In this document: one piece after another, positions 34,421 to 43,023 of the stretch
How the letters are laid out: each line of letters starts with the position of its first letter
Numbering within the stretch: the first letter of the stretch is position 1
Assembly (NCBI GenBank): GCA_910575615.1
Contig: CAJTEX010000002.1
Span: 120,117-184,116 of the forward strand
Length of the DNA stretch: 64,000 nucleotides
Direction: 5' to 3'
From: Bacteroidales bacterium
GTDB taxonomy: Bacteria > Bacteroidota > Bacteroidia > Bacteroidales > Muribaculaceae
The notes under the pieces: generated by a model
Told to the model about the DNA's origin: nothing
Seen by the model: only the letters and a program-made list of their open reading frames with translations
Database searches by the model: none
Made by a program: the position numbers and the translations under genes

Positions 34421-35356
34421 TTATTTCACCATCGACTGGAAGGAGTTGGGGACTGGGGTGGAGAAGTCCATCAGCTTCTTCGTGATGGGATGGACAAACC
34501 TCAGAGTCATGGCGTGGAGCGCAAGTCGGTTGATCGGGGAGGATTTCGCCCCGTATTTGCGGTCGCCGGCGATGGGATGGCCGATTTCCTTCATATGGAC
34601 ACGAATCTGGTTCTTCCGGCCCGTCTCCAGCTCCACGGAGAGCAGCGTGTAGCCGTTGGCGGCCTTCAGGGTCTCATAACGGGTGAGGGCCGGCTTGCCG
34701 ATTTTCGGGTCGTCGGTGACATAGACCATATGCTGGGAGTTCTCGGCGAGCAGCCCCCTGACCTCCCCTGCCGGAGGCACCACCTTCCCTTCGACGACAC
34801 AGACATACTGGCGGCGCAACACCATGTTGTTCCAGTTGTGCTGCAAAGCCTCCTTGGCCTCCATCGACTTGGCGAAGACCATCAGCCCCGAGGTGTGCTG
34901 GTCGAGACGATGGACGATGAATAGCTTGTTGCGCGGGTCTTTGGTCTTGATATATTCACGCAGGATGGAGTAAGCTGTGCCATCCTTAATCTTGTCGTTG
35001 CCCATCGATAGGATTCCGTAGCCCTTGTTGACCACGATGATGTCATCATCCTCATACACGAGCTTGAGGCGGCGGTTGTAGAACACCACAAACGGGCGGC
35101 TGAAGTTGACGCTGACCGTCATCCCCGGTGTGAGAGGATGGTCAAACTGCCTTACGACCTCCCCGCCGGCCATCACCTGGCCATACTTCAGCAGGCTCTT
35201 GACAGCGGTCTTCTTTCGGTCGGGCATGGTCGTGAAAAGGAAGTCGAGAAGCCCCGAGGGTGACTCCACGGCGAAATCCTGGATTGAATCGGACTGTATC
35301 CGGTTTCTTTCGGCGCCCGGTTTGGCGCCCTTCTTGTTATATCTGCTTGTTTTCAT
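34421..35356 (-). CDS. RluA-family pseudouridine synthase
   Basis: The 311-residue protein isomerises uridine to pseudouridine in RNA. The family signature IVHRLDQHTSGLMVFAKS holds the catalytic Asp of HRLDxxTSG. LVYEDDDIIVVNKGYGILSM and LLSVELETGRKNQIRVHMKE are the other conserved blocks. The N-terminal ~90 residues look like an S4-type RNA-binding domain (LLDFLFTTMPDRKKTAVKSL). Target site cannot be told from sequence. I chose the ATG at 35354-35356. It is the last gene of the aroA-headed series, 28 bp after the lysozyme gene. Confidence 0.92.
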   Translation of the reverse strand: MKTSRYNKKGAKPGAERNRIQSDSIQDFAVESPSGLLDFLFTTMPDRKKTAVKSLLKYGQVMAGGEVVRQFDHPLTPGMTVSVNFSRPFVVFYNRRLKLVYEDDDIIVVNKGYGILSMGNDKIKDGTAYSILREYIKTKDPRNKLFIVHRLDQHTSGLMVFAKSMEAKEALQHNWNNMVLRRQYVCVVEGKVVPPAGEVRGLLAENSQHMVYVTDDPKIGKPALTRYETLKAANGYTLLSVELETGRKNQIRVHMKEIGHPIAGDRKYGAKSSPINRLALHAMTLRFVHPITKKLMDFSTPVPNSFQSMVK

Positions 35357-35384
35357 CTTTACTGGTTCATATGCCGGCGCGCCG

Positions 35385-36107
35385 TCAGAGAGCGAAAAGC
35401 GGGTTGGCCGGGTTGATGACATTCAGGTCGGTCGACGAGGGTATGCCGGGTATGTCGCCACGGTGGGAATACTGCCATACCGACCACCTGACATTGTCTG
35501 GATCCACCTCAAGGGGCGGGTCTGAGAAGGAGGAAATCCAGAGCGGCAGGTCATCGAAATTGCCGTTTATCAGCCTGTGGTAGCCGTCGAGGTTGGTGTA
35601 TATCATCGGGGTGTAACCCTTGGCCACGAGGCAGTCGGTCATCCTCCTGAGCCGCTCCACAATCAGGGCGGTGGTGTGGCCGTCGGGGTTGCCCCAGTCC
35701 TCCACGTCGATGGCCGGAGGCAGCGTCAATCCGCGTCCGCGCATCGCGTGGATAAGGTTCAGGGCCTGCAGCTCCCCGTCGGTGTCGTAGCGGAAGAAAT
35801 GGTATGCCCCGGCGGGTATCCCCTCGGCCACGGCCCGGCGCGCGTTGCTGACAAACGCCGGGTCGATGAAGTCGGTGCCCTCGGTGGCCTTTATGTAGAC
35901 AAAAGACACATCAGCGTCGGCCTTGGCCACCCGCGAGAAGTCGATCATCCCGTTATGGTGGGAGATGTCTATCCCCCTGACGGGATACAGCTCCCTGTCG
36001 GGGACAGCCCCCTCGGCAAACCAGCGGTAATAGGCCATCATGCCCAGCTCCGCCACAAGCAGGGCAGTGATCGAGATGATGGCTGTTTTTATTCCTATGC
36101 GGACCAT
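35385..36107 (-). CDS. GH25 lysozyme with N-terminal membrane anchor
   Basis: The 240-residue protein has an N-terminal hydrophobic segment (TAIISITALLVAELGMMAYY) without a clear cleavage site. The GH25 muramidase domain follows: PVRGIDISHHNGMIDFSRV (catalytic Asp), VYIKATEGTDFIDPAF, AIDVEDWGNPDG (Asp-x-Glu pair) and MIYTNLDGYHRLI. It would cut peptidoglycan between MurNAc and GlcNAc, acting in the periplasm in cell-wall turnover. It sits between a metal permease and a pseudouridine synthase gene. Confidence 0.93.
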   Translation of the reverse strand: MVRIGIKTAIISITALLVAELGMMAYYRWFAEGAVPDRELYPVRGIDISHHNGMIDFSRVAKADADVSFVYIKATEGTDFIDPAFVSNARRAVAEGIPAGAYHFFRYDTDGELQALNLIHAMRGRGLTLPPAIDVEDWGNPDGHTTALIVERLRRMTDCLVAKGYTPMIYTNLDGYHRLINGNFDDLPLWISSFSDPPLEVDPDNVRWSVWQYSHRGDIPGIPSSTDLNVINPANPLFAL

Positions 36108-36128
36108 ACGGGGCTACGGGGTGAATAT

Positions 36129-36171
36129 GGGTTTCAGGGGTTCAAGGGTTCAGGGTTTCAGGGGTTTCGGG
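36129..36171. repeat. Degenerate GGGTTTCAGG tandem repeat
   Basis: Four or five imperfect copies of a roughly 8-10-bp unit (GGGTTTCAG, GGGTTCAAG, GGGTTCAG, GGGTTTCAG, GGGTTTCG) fill the gap between the metal permease and GH25 genes. It abuts the permease stop codon at 36172. Confidence 0.75.
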
Positions 36172-36996
36172 TCAATGTCTCATACCGAGACGGCGCAGCA
36201 TCCGGGCGACGGCGAAGACAGCCGCCATGACCATCACAATCAACGCCGAGCAAGGCACATCTATCACCGTGGCGAGAAACAGCCCTGCCAGGCAGCAGAC
36301 CACCGACACGGCCACCGAGAGGGCCATCATGCCTGAGAAGCGGCGGGCGAACACCTCGGCGGTAAGCTGTGGCAGCGATATGAGCGACATCAGCAGCATT
36401 ATCCCCACAAGGCGGATGGTAAGCACTATGCAGAGGGCCACGGCGACGGTCATCGCCGTGTTGACAACCCTCACCGGCAGATGGCTCACCCGGGCGAAGT
36501 CGGCGTCGAAAGCACACGCCACTATCTGGCGGTATTTCCATACGAAAAACAGCGACAACAACGCGAGATACGCTGCGAAAATCCACAGGTCTGTGGTCGA
36601 GATGGTCAATATGTTGCCGAACAGAAACGAGTTGAGCTCGGGCACGAATCCGGGGGTGAGGAACACAAACACCACCCCGACGGCCATGCCGACGGCCCAG
36701 ACCACGGCTATGGCCGAGTCTTCCCTCACCTTGTGGCGGTCAGAGAGCCATTCCACCCCCAGGGCCGAGGCCACGGCGAATATCCCGGCTGTCAGCATCG
36801 GGTTGACACCGAGGAAACAGCCCAGGCCGAGACCTCCGAAACAGGCGTGGGTGACTCCGCCCGATATGGCCACAAGGCGGCGTGTGACGATATATGTGCC
36901 TATCATCGCCGCGGCGGCGGATATGAGCAGGACACCTATGAGGGCATTTATGAAAAACTGGTATTCAAACAAAGCGGTAAACAACTGGTCAAACAT
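36172..36996 (-). CDS. Zn/Mn-type (ABC-3) metal transport permease
   Basis: The 274-residue protein has eight or so hydrophobic segments. Family motifs include MIGTYIVTRRLVAISGGVTH, AIAVVWAVGMAVGVVFVFL, and VGIMLLMSLISLPQLTAEVF. This is the ABC-3 family that imports Zn2+ or Mn2+ with an ATPase and a metal-binding lipoprotein. Neither partner is encoded in the window, so the complex is split. It lies 30 bp after the Cys-motif membrane protein and 64 bp before GH25. Confidence 0.9.
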   Translation of the reverse strand: MFDQLFTALFEYQFFINALIGVLLISAAAAMIGTYIVTRRLVAISGGVTHACFGGLGLGCFLGVNPMLTAGIFAVASALGVEWLSDRHKVREDSAIAVVWAVGMAVGVVFVFLTPGFVPELNSFLFGNILTISTTDLWIFAAYLALLSLFFVWKYRQIVACAFDADFARVSHLPVRVVNTAMTVAVALCIVLTIRLVGIMLLMSLISLPQLTAEVFARRFSGMMALSVAVSVVCCLAGLFLATVIDVPCSALIVMVMAAVFAVARMLRRLGMRH

Positions 36997-37026
36997 TCAA
37001 AACCACACCCGACACAGACGCGTCGG

Positions 37027-37521
37027 TCATGTGGCCTGCTCCTTGCGGGCCTCCGCCACTATCATCAGCAGCTCCTCGCGCACCTCCGACGGGAGGGTGA
37101 TGCCGCGCAGCTGTATCGACCGCGCCCAGGGGGCGATGTCGGCGGGGAGCAATGTCAGCAGCACATCGCGGAACTCCTCTGTCTCCTGGGGGGAATAGCT
37201 GTCGGCGCCGCGTCCGGCGAAACGGTCAAGCTCCTCGTCGTCGAAGTAGTCTATGGTCTGGCTGACATCGGCAAGGAGGGAGTCTTTCTCGCAGGTCATA
37301 TGGAGACCGCAACACACCTCATCGTCATCCGACGCCGCGCCGTCAGTCTCGGCCCGCTCCCCGTCACCGACAGTGGGCGACGGCTCCGGGGACATGGCCA
37401 GGGTGGAATCCCCGCTGCCCGGTCGGTTCTTGGCGGCGCGCTTCTCGTCGGCACGGTGGAGGAGGTAGAGCGGAAGCCCTACCCCGACAAGCGCGGCCAG
37501 TATTATAAGGAACACTATCAT
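37027..37521 (-). CDS. Single-span membrane protein with a Cys-Cys-Gly-x-His-x-x-Cys motif
   Basis: The 164-residue protein has one N-terminal membrane helix (VFLIILAALVGVGLPLYLLH), a disordered acidic linker (about 35-68), then EVCCGLHMTCEKDSLLADV. The C-terminal ~75 residues are helical (IDYFDDEELDRFAGRGAD, EEFRDVLLTLLPADIAPWAR). I recall Bacteroides relatives in the same aroA-permease setting annotated as phospholipase, but see no catalytic motif to support that. The three Cys and one His could bind a metal, and the next gene is a metal permease. The ATG at 37519-37521 was chosen because the hydrophobic start follows directly. Confidence 0.7.
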   Translation of the reverse strand: MIVFLIILAALVGVGLPLYLLHRADEKRAAKNRPGSGDSTLAMSPEPSPTVGDGERAETDGAASDDDEVCCGLHMTCEKDSLLADVSQTIDYFDDEELDRFAGRGADSYSPQETEEFRDVLLTLLPADIAPWARSIQLRGITLPSEVREELLMIVAEARKEQAT

Positions 37522-37546
37522 TCTTCTCTTTCTGCAAAACGGGTCA

Positions 37547-38863
37547 TTAGTCAGGTTGCATCGACTCCGGCATCGGTTCAGAGGGGTCGAGGGTCTGGAA
37601 ACCGAGGCCCCGCAACGCGTCCCAGTAGCCGGGATATGACTTGGCCACACACTCGACATCCTTGACCACAATGCCCGGCACATAGGCAGCCACAGGCGCG
37701 AAGGCCATAGCGAGCCGGTGGTCACCCCTGGGGTCAAAATCCGGCATGGCGGTCAGCGGGTGGCGTTTCCCCTCCCACTCCAGGCCATAGTCGCGTATCT
37801 TCTCCAGCATGCAGCCTACCTTGTCCATCTCCTCCACGAGGGCCTGCAGGCGGTCAGACTCCTTAACAGAGAGGTTGGCCAGCCCGACAAAACGGAAAGG
37901 CACGCCGAGCATGCAGCAGGTCACCGTGAGCGCCGGGACAAGGTCGGGGTAATCCTTCAGGTCAAGGTCGAGCCGCCCGAAGACCTCGGGCGACGGGGAG
38001 AGGGAGATTGCGCCGGGATAATCCTCGGATGCCTCGGTAAGCACCCCGAGGCATTCAAAGAAGCGGGCGGCGGCGGAGTCGCCCTGCAGGGAGTCGGCAG
38101 GAAGCGGCAGGGGAGCGTCATCCTCCCTGCCCTTGAGGGTCACCCATCCCGCCGTCAGGGCAACCACCTCATACCAGAAAGCGGCAGCCGACCAGTCGGC
38201 CTCGTCGTCAGACAGTAAAGGAGTGTATCCCCCCGGGGCCACACTGGCCGACAAGGGGGCAAGCTCCACATCGGCTCCCCGGGCCTGCATCATCGCCACG
38301 GTCATCTTTATGTATGGCAACGACACCGGTTCAACCAAAAACCTCAGCCGCAAGCCGTCGGCCATCAACGGGCCAGCCATAAGCAGCGAGGAGACAAACT
38401 GGGAGGACACCGAGGGGTCGATGTCGACATCTCCCCCGGCGAGGGGGCCACCTATGACCCGCAACGGGGCGTGGCCCTCCTCGGCGAGGTATTCAATGGT
38501 CGCCCCGCAATGGCGCAGGGCCTCCACGAGGTCGCCCACCGGCCGGCGCAGCAGACCAGGCTCTCCGGTGATCACCGAGTCGCATCCGGGAGTGACAGCC
38601 GCGAGCGAGCATAAAAAGCGCAACGCGGTGGCCGACTCCCCGGCGTTTATCTCAATCCGTCCCCCCTGCGACGAGGCAATCGCCGACAGGGCCGAACGCA
38701 TGACGGTGATGTCGAAGCATTCATCCTCACGGACGGGAGGCAGAGCCATCCCCGGCGTGAGAGCCGCCAGCATCAGGCGGCGGTTCATAATGGATTTGGA
38801 GGGGGGGATGGCGACCATCCCCTCCTCAATCAGTTCTTCGGGAGGCAATATCCTGTAATCCAC
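37547..38863 (-). CDS. aroA: 3-phosphoshikimate 1-carboxyvinyltransferase (EPSP synthase)
   Basis: Sixth step of the shikimate pathway. The 438-residue protein starts with an ATG at 38861-38863. VAIPPSKSIMNRRLMLAALT is the N-terminal substrate-binding motif. NAGESATALRFLCSLAAVTP corresponds to the NAGTaxRFL loop. NLSVKESDRLQALVEEM and FDPRGDHRLAMAFAPVA are the C-terminal signatures. It starts 36 bp after the MalY/PatB gene and is followed by the Cys-motif protein, metal permease, GH25 and RluA genes, spaced 25-65 bp apart. aroB lies separately at 44264. Confidence 0.95.
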   Translation of the reverse strand: MDYRILPPEELIEEGMVAIPPSKSIMNRRLMLAALTPGMALPPVREDECFDITVMRSALSAIASSQGGRIEINAGESATALRFLCSLAAVTPGCDSVITGEPGLLRRPVGDLVEALRHCGATIEYLAEEGHAPLRVIGGPLAGGDVDIDPSVSSQFVSSLLMAGPLMADGLRLRFLVEPVSLPYIKMTVAMMQARGADVELAPLSASVAPGGYTPLLSDDEADWSAAAFWYEVVALTAGWVTLKGREDDAPLPLPADSLQGDSAAARFFECLGVLTEASEDYPGAISLSPSPEVFGRLDLDLKDYPDLVPALTVTCCMLGVPFRFVGLANLSVKESDRLQALVEEMDKVGCMLEKIRDYGLEWEGKRHPLTAMPDFDPRGDHRLAMAFAPVAAYVPGIVVKDVECVAKSYPGYWDALRGLGFQTLDPSEPMPESMQPD

Positions 38864-38899
38864 AGCGGGTATTCGTATTCAGATGTTATACACAGAGTG

Positions 38900-40120
38900 T
38901 CAGAGCTGGCCCACGGCGGCCATATCACCGGCCATGACCGGCTTCTCAAGGGATTTGACAGACGACTCCAGACGCTCGAGGGCCTTTAGCAGGCATGCGC
39001 GTGGCGTGGCGACGTTGACCCTCATGAACCCGTGGCCCTCGGCTCCGAACATCTCGCCGTCGTTGAGGGCGAGGCGGGCGCGGTTGACCACCAGGTCGAC
39101 AAGCTCGTCATGGGTGAGGCCGAGACGGCGGAAGTCCATCCACACCAGGAAGGAGGCCTGCGGCTCTATCATCCCCACCGAGGGAACTTTCTCGGCAAGG
39201 AACTCCCTGACCACGCGTATGTTCTCCTCTATATATGCCATGGCCTCCGAGAGCCATTTGCCGCCGTTGCGGTAGGCAGCCTCGGTGCCGAGCGTGGAGA
39301 CGAATGTCGGGGCCGAGAACTCGTTGATCTCAAGCCAGTGGTAGAAACCGTCGCGCAGGGCGGGATTCTTCACCACACACCATGAGGAGACGAGTCCGGG
39401 TATGTTGAATGTCTTTGAAGGCGCGCCGAAAGTGACGGCCACAGCCGCGCAGTCGTCGCTGCAGTCGGCAAACGGGTGATGGGGCTTGCCGTAAAGCACC
39501 AGGTCGCCGTGGATTTCGTCGGAGACGCACACCACTCCCCCATCTCGGCAGATACGGCCCACCTCCGCCAAGGTCTCGCGCGACCACTGTATGCCCACCG
39601 GGTTGTGGGGGTTGCAGAGAATCATCATCGCCGGATGATGCTCCTTGACAAGGCGCTCAAGCTCCTCGAGGTTCATCTCGTAGTTGCCATCCTCGGTCAG
39701 CACCAGGGGGTTGGGCAACACCTTGCGCCCGTTGCCCTCGATGACCCTGCGGAAGGGATGGTAGACCGGCGGCTGGATTACGATCTGGTCACCCTTGCTG
39801 GTGAAATGATTGACGGCGTATCCGATTCCTTTCACGACTCCCGGGACAAAAGCAAGCTCCTCGCGGGTGACGCGGAAACCGTGGTTGTCGGCGAGCCACT
39901 GCGAGATTGACTCCCAGTAGCTGTCGGGGGCGACGGCGTAGCCATAAATGGGATGGTCGATACGTCGGCGCAACGCATTGGTGATTTCGGGACACACCGC
40001 GAAGTCCATGTCGGCGATCCAGAGAGGTGTCAGGTCAGAGCTTCCAAACATCTGCTGCAGTTCTGCCAGTTTGGCGCATCCGGTTCCGTGGCGGTCAATC
40101 ACCTTGTCGAAATCATACAT
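38900..40120 (-). CDS. MalY/PatB-family PLP-dependent C-S lyase/aminotransferase
   Basis: The 406-residue PLP enzyme has TPLWIADMDFAVCPEI, the usual start of PatB/MalY proteins. MILCNPHNPVGIQWSRETL is the fold-type I aminotransferase motif, VVCVSDEIHGDLVLYGKPHH holds the cofactor-binding Asp, and GAPSKTFNIPGL contains the Schiff-base Lys. By family it would cleave cystathionine or cysteine to pyruvate, ammonia and a thiol, or act as an aminotransferase; the sequence cannot decide. It lies between the nucleoside kinase and aroA genes. Confidence 0.92.
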   Translation of the reverse strand: MYDFDKVIDRHGTGCAKLAELQQMFGSSDLTPLWIADMDFAVCPEITNALRRRIDHPIYGYAVAPDSYWESISQWLADNHGFRVTREELAFVPGVVKGIGYAVNHFTSKGDQIVIQPPVYHPFRRVIEGNGRKVLPNPLVLTEDGNYEMNLEELERLVKEHHPAMMILCNPHNPVGIQWSRETLAEVGRICRDGGVVCVSDEIHGDLVLYGKPHHPFADCSDDCAAVAVTFGAPSKTFNIPGLVSSWCVVKNPALRDGFYHWLEINEFSAPTFVSTLGTEAAYRNGGKWLSEAMAYIEENIRVVREFLAEKVPSVGMIEPQASFLVWMDFRRLGLTHDELVDLVVNRARLALNDGEMFGAEGHGFMRVNVATPRACLLKALERLESSVKSLEKPVMAGDMAAVGQL

Positions 40121-40169
40121 AGGTAAATTCGTGTTACAGGTTAGACAGGTATTAATTCAAGGTAAATTC

Positions 40170-41879
40170 TCAATATCTGAATGAAGAGCCGCCGAGAAAC
40201 TCCCTCAACAGCGAGGTCGGGGGGATTGACTTCTCCCCTATCGGCAGGAAATATCCCAGGAAGCGTCTCAGACGGTAAGCCTCGGCATACTCGGGGCAGT
40301 CATTGGGGACATCGCGCAGGATGGCCTCGCCGTAGTCTTTCATCACCCCCAGCTCGAAAATCAGCGAGGAGTTGAAGGTAGAGTCGGCATTCTCCTGGTA
40401 GGGGAAAATCCATCGCTCCTCGCCACGGCGCACGCTCGCCCATCGGCGCAGGGTCTCGACCGCCGATGCCCCACGGTACTTGTGGTCGCGGATTATGCGT
40501 CGGAGCAGGCGGTTGTCGGTGGTCGGAATCCAGTTGTGGTCGTCAATCGAGAGGGTGGTGAGGGCCGAGACATACACCCTGTATTTCATCCTCTCCTCGA
40601 TCGAGGCTGTCAGCTCGGGGTTGAGCCCGTGGATTCCCTCGAGCAACAATATGGTGTTGGGGCCGACGCGCAGCCGGTCGCCCTTGTACTGTCTCTTGCC
40701 AAGCTCGAAATTGTATGTCGGCAGCTCCACTTCCCGGCCGCTGAGCAGGGCCGACAGGTCGGAGTTGAACTGCTCCAGGTCGAGTGCGTAAAGCGACTCG
40801 TAATCATAGTCGCCAGTCTCGTCGCGGGGGGTCTGGTCGCGGTTGACGAAATAATTGTCGAGCGATATCATCTGCGGCTCAAGCAGGTTGGTCAGCAGGT
40901 ATATCGCGAGCCGCTTTGTGAAGGTGGTCTTTCCCGACGATGAGGGGCCGGCCACCAACACCACCCTTGCGCCACCCTCATGGTAGCGGCGGGCTATCTC
41001 GTCAGCGATGGCCGCGATTTTCTTGTCATGCAGGGCCTCGGCCACATTTATCAGCTGGGCGGTGCGGTTCTGTTTCACCGCCTTGTTCAGCTCGCCGACG
41101 TTGCTTACCCCTATGATGTGGTTGAAACGCAGGTTCTCGTTGAAAGCCTCATACATCTTCTCGCGTCTGACCGGGACAGCCGCGCGGGCCGCGTCCTTGC
41201 GGTCGACACCCAGCAGCAGGAATCCCTCCTTGTATTGCTCAAGCGAGAAGATGTCTATCAGCCCGGTCGACGGGGCGAGCGCGCCGTAGTAGCTGTCAAG
41301 CACCCCGTCGAGGCGGTAGACCGTGGTGTAAAGCTCGTGTAGGGTCTCAAGCAGCTCCACCTTGTCAAACAGCCCCTCCTCGCGGAATTTGCCGCAGATG
41401 TCGCGGGTCAGCCGCTCTTTGCGGATGAAAGGGAGGTCGCGGTCGCGCAGCGACTCCATCACCTCGGTCAGGCGGCCCAGCAGCCGGGTGTCGGCATTCA
41501 CCGGTGTCTCTTTGCCTCCGCAATCCCCGCCGGGAAAGAACAACTGGCAATACCATCCGTTGGAAATCGAATGGACTATGCGCAGGGTGGCACCAGGAAG
41601 CACCTCGCGGACAGCGCGGTAGAGCATCATGCAAAGCGAGCGGGTGTAGACCCTGAAGCCTGAGGCCGACTGCCTGTCGAGAAACCTGACCATCTTCGGG
41701 GCGAAGACCTGGTATTGCAACGGCTCATTCTTGTTGTTGACCAAAACGCATATTTCGGGAAACGCCAGGCCGAGCCGTTCCCGTCCAATCCTCGCGGCAA
41801 TATCCAGCAGGGTCTCGCCACCCCGGATGTCGACATATTCCCCGGTGTTCTCGCAAAAAATCTTCAGGCTGTCACTCAT
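40170..41879 (-). CDS. TGS-domain nucleoside (uridine-type) kinase
   Basis: The 569-residue protein has three parts. An N-terminal TGS/ThrRS-like region (about 1-200, starting LKIFCENTGEYVDIRGGETL) is followed by a linker with RFNHIIGVSNVGELNKAV. The C-terminal uridine-kinase-like domain begins with a P-loop, VVLVAGPSSSGKTTFTKRLA, near residue 310, then EPQMISLDNYFVNRDQTPRD and ILLLEGIHGLNPELTASIEE. This fusion is found in Bacteroidota, Thermotogae and Firmicutes and is annotated as nucleoside kinase. The substrate may differ from uridine. A TACCTTTG -7 box (41906-41913, minus strand) lies just upstream, so the gene probably begins the series that runs through aroA. Confidence 0.92.
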   Translation of the reverse strand: MSDSLKIFCENTGEYVDIRGGETLLDIAARIGRERLGLAFPEICVLVNNKNEPLQYQVFAPKMVRFLDRQSASGFRVYTRSLCMMLYRAVREVLPGATLRIVHSISNGWYCQLFFPGGDCGGKETPVNADTRLLGRLTEVMESLRDRDLPFIRKERLTRDICGKFREEGLFDKVELLETLHELYTTVYRLDGVLDSYYGALAPSTGLIDIFSLEQYKEGFLLLGVDRKDAARAAVPVRREKMYEAFNENLRFNHIIGVSNVGELNKAVKQNRTAQLINVAEALHDKKIAAIADEIARRYHEGGARVVLVAGPSSSGKTTFTKRLAIYLLTNLLEPQMISLDNYFVNRDQTPRDETGDYDYESLYALDLEQFNSDLSALLSGREVELPTYNFELGKRQYKGDRLRVGPNTILLLEGIHGLNPELTASIEERMKYRVYVSALTTLSIDDHNWIPTTDNRLLRRIIRDHKYRGASAVETLRRWASVRRGEERWIFPYQENADSTFNSSLIFELGVMKDYGEAILRDVPNDCPEYAEAYRLRRFLGYFLPIGEKSIPPTSLLREFLGGSSFRY

Positions 41880-41972
41880 ATGAATATAGGTTGTTCCTTT
41901 GCTTACAAAGGTACGACTTTTTTCCGATATTCGACACAGGTCGCCAGAGGATTGACACTCAGATTCTCCTTA

Positions 41973-42914
41973 TCAGAAAACAATGAGGCAGGAGAGACCT
42001 GCCGAAGCGGTGGAGGCGTAGGGTGTGGCGAAACATTTCACACCGCCCTGGCCAGGGCGGGCAGGGGCATATGCCCCTGCAGACGCTTCCGGGTCGATGC
42101 GGCGCAGCAGCTCCTCACGGTGGAGGGCGGCCCGTTTTCGGAAGATTTTAGGGTAGAGCCAGTAGGCGAATGCGGTAGACATGTAGCCGATGGCCGCGCC
42201 GCCCACCACGTCGTTGATCCAGTGGCGGTTGTTGTAGACACGCATGTAGGCCACCGCCGCGGCGCAGGCATAACCGGCCACACCGATCCATTTGTTGGTG
42301 TGCCAGTATTCGCGGCGCAGAAACTCGGCCCCGACAAAGGCGGTGCCGGTATGGCCCGAGGGGAATGAGTTGAGCGCTCCCGAGTTGGGCCGCTGCTCGC
42401 TGAAAGCGAACTTCATGGTATGGTTTACGACCGCGAACGTGGCATAGCTCATGGCCAGTATGATGGTGCGGTCGAGCAGGTTGTGTTCACCCTTGACTCC
42501 GCAGAAATAGATGGCGTATGAGGCCAGCATGGGGGCGTATTGGATGTAATCGTCGACCTCGGTGCGCGGCTGGCCGGTCTTGTTGGCGAGCTTTGACTGC
42601 ACCCACTCGCGGGCCTGCACCAGCTTGGGGGTCTTGACAAACAGGGCCGAGGCCGTGGCCACCCCGGCGGGGATGGCAAACTGCTCCCAGTGGAAATCAT
42701 GGGTATGGTCCTCGCGGGGGAAGGTCGTGCTTTCTTGTTGCGGGGAGACCACCACGACTGTGTCGCCGTAGACCTCATCGGGGGTCAGGGCGGGGTCGAT
42801 GATGACAGCCACCGTGTCGGCGGCCTCTACAGTTGTGGTAAAATCACCGGCGTGGAGGTCGACACCACACAGGGGAATCAACACACACAGACATAAAATC
42901 AGAAAATTTTTCAC
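41973..42914 (-). CDS. PAP2-family phosphatase with signal peptide
   Basis: The 313-residue protein has a signal peptide (FLILCLCVLIPLCGVDLHA) and a ~90-residue linker. It then shows the three phosphatase motifs: KFAFSEQRPN (KX6RP), SFPSGHTGTAF (PSGH), and RVYNNRHWINDVVGG (RX5HX3D). By family it hydrolyses lipid phosphates such as undecaprenyl pyrophosphate or phosphatidate on the periplasmic side. The substrate is not known. Upstream lies a divergent promoter shared with the SpmA/SpmB-like gene. Confidence 0.92.
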   Translation of the reverse strand: MKNFLILCLCVLIPLCGVDLHAGDFTTTVEAADTVAVIIDPALTPDEVYGDTVVVVSPQQESTTFPREDHTHDFHWEQFAIPAGVATASALFVKTPKLVQAREWVQSKLANKTGQPRTEVDDYIQYAPMLASYAIYFCGVKGEHNLLDRTIILAMSYATFAVVNHTMKFAFSEQRPNSGALNSFPSGHTGTAFVGAEFLRREYWHTNKWIGVAGYACAAAVAYMRVYNNRHWINDVVGGAAIGYMSTAFAYWLYPKIFRKRAALHREELLRRIDPEASAGAYAPARPGQGGVKCFATPYASTASAGLSCLIVF

Positions 42915-42956
42915 GGTGTGAATTTTCGATAAGTCGGTTTATTGGTCAAAACTGCG

Positions 42957-42996
42957 CAAAGTTACGAAAAAATGCGGTGATTTTTGACTAACTTTG
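42957..42996. promoter_or_regulatory. Back-to-back promoters of the PAP2 and SpmA/B-like genes
   Basis: A minus-strand TAACTTTG (42957-42964) faces the PAP2 gene, and a plus-strand TAACTTTG (42989-42996) faces the SpmA/B-like gene. The two -7 boxes are 24 bp apart, so their -33 regions fall in each other's downstream box. Neither has a good TTTG -33, and the two polymerases could not bind at once. Confidence 0.6.
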
Positions 42997-43023
42997 TGAA
43001 GTATTAACCAATTCTTACCTGCA

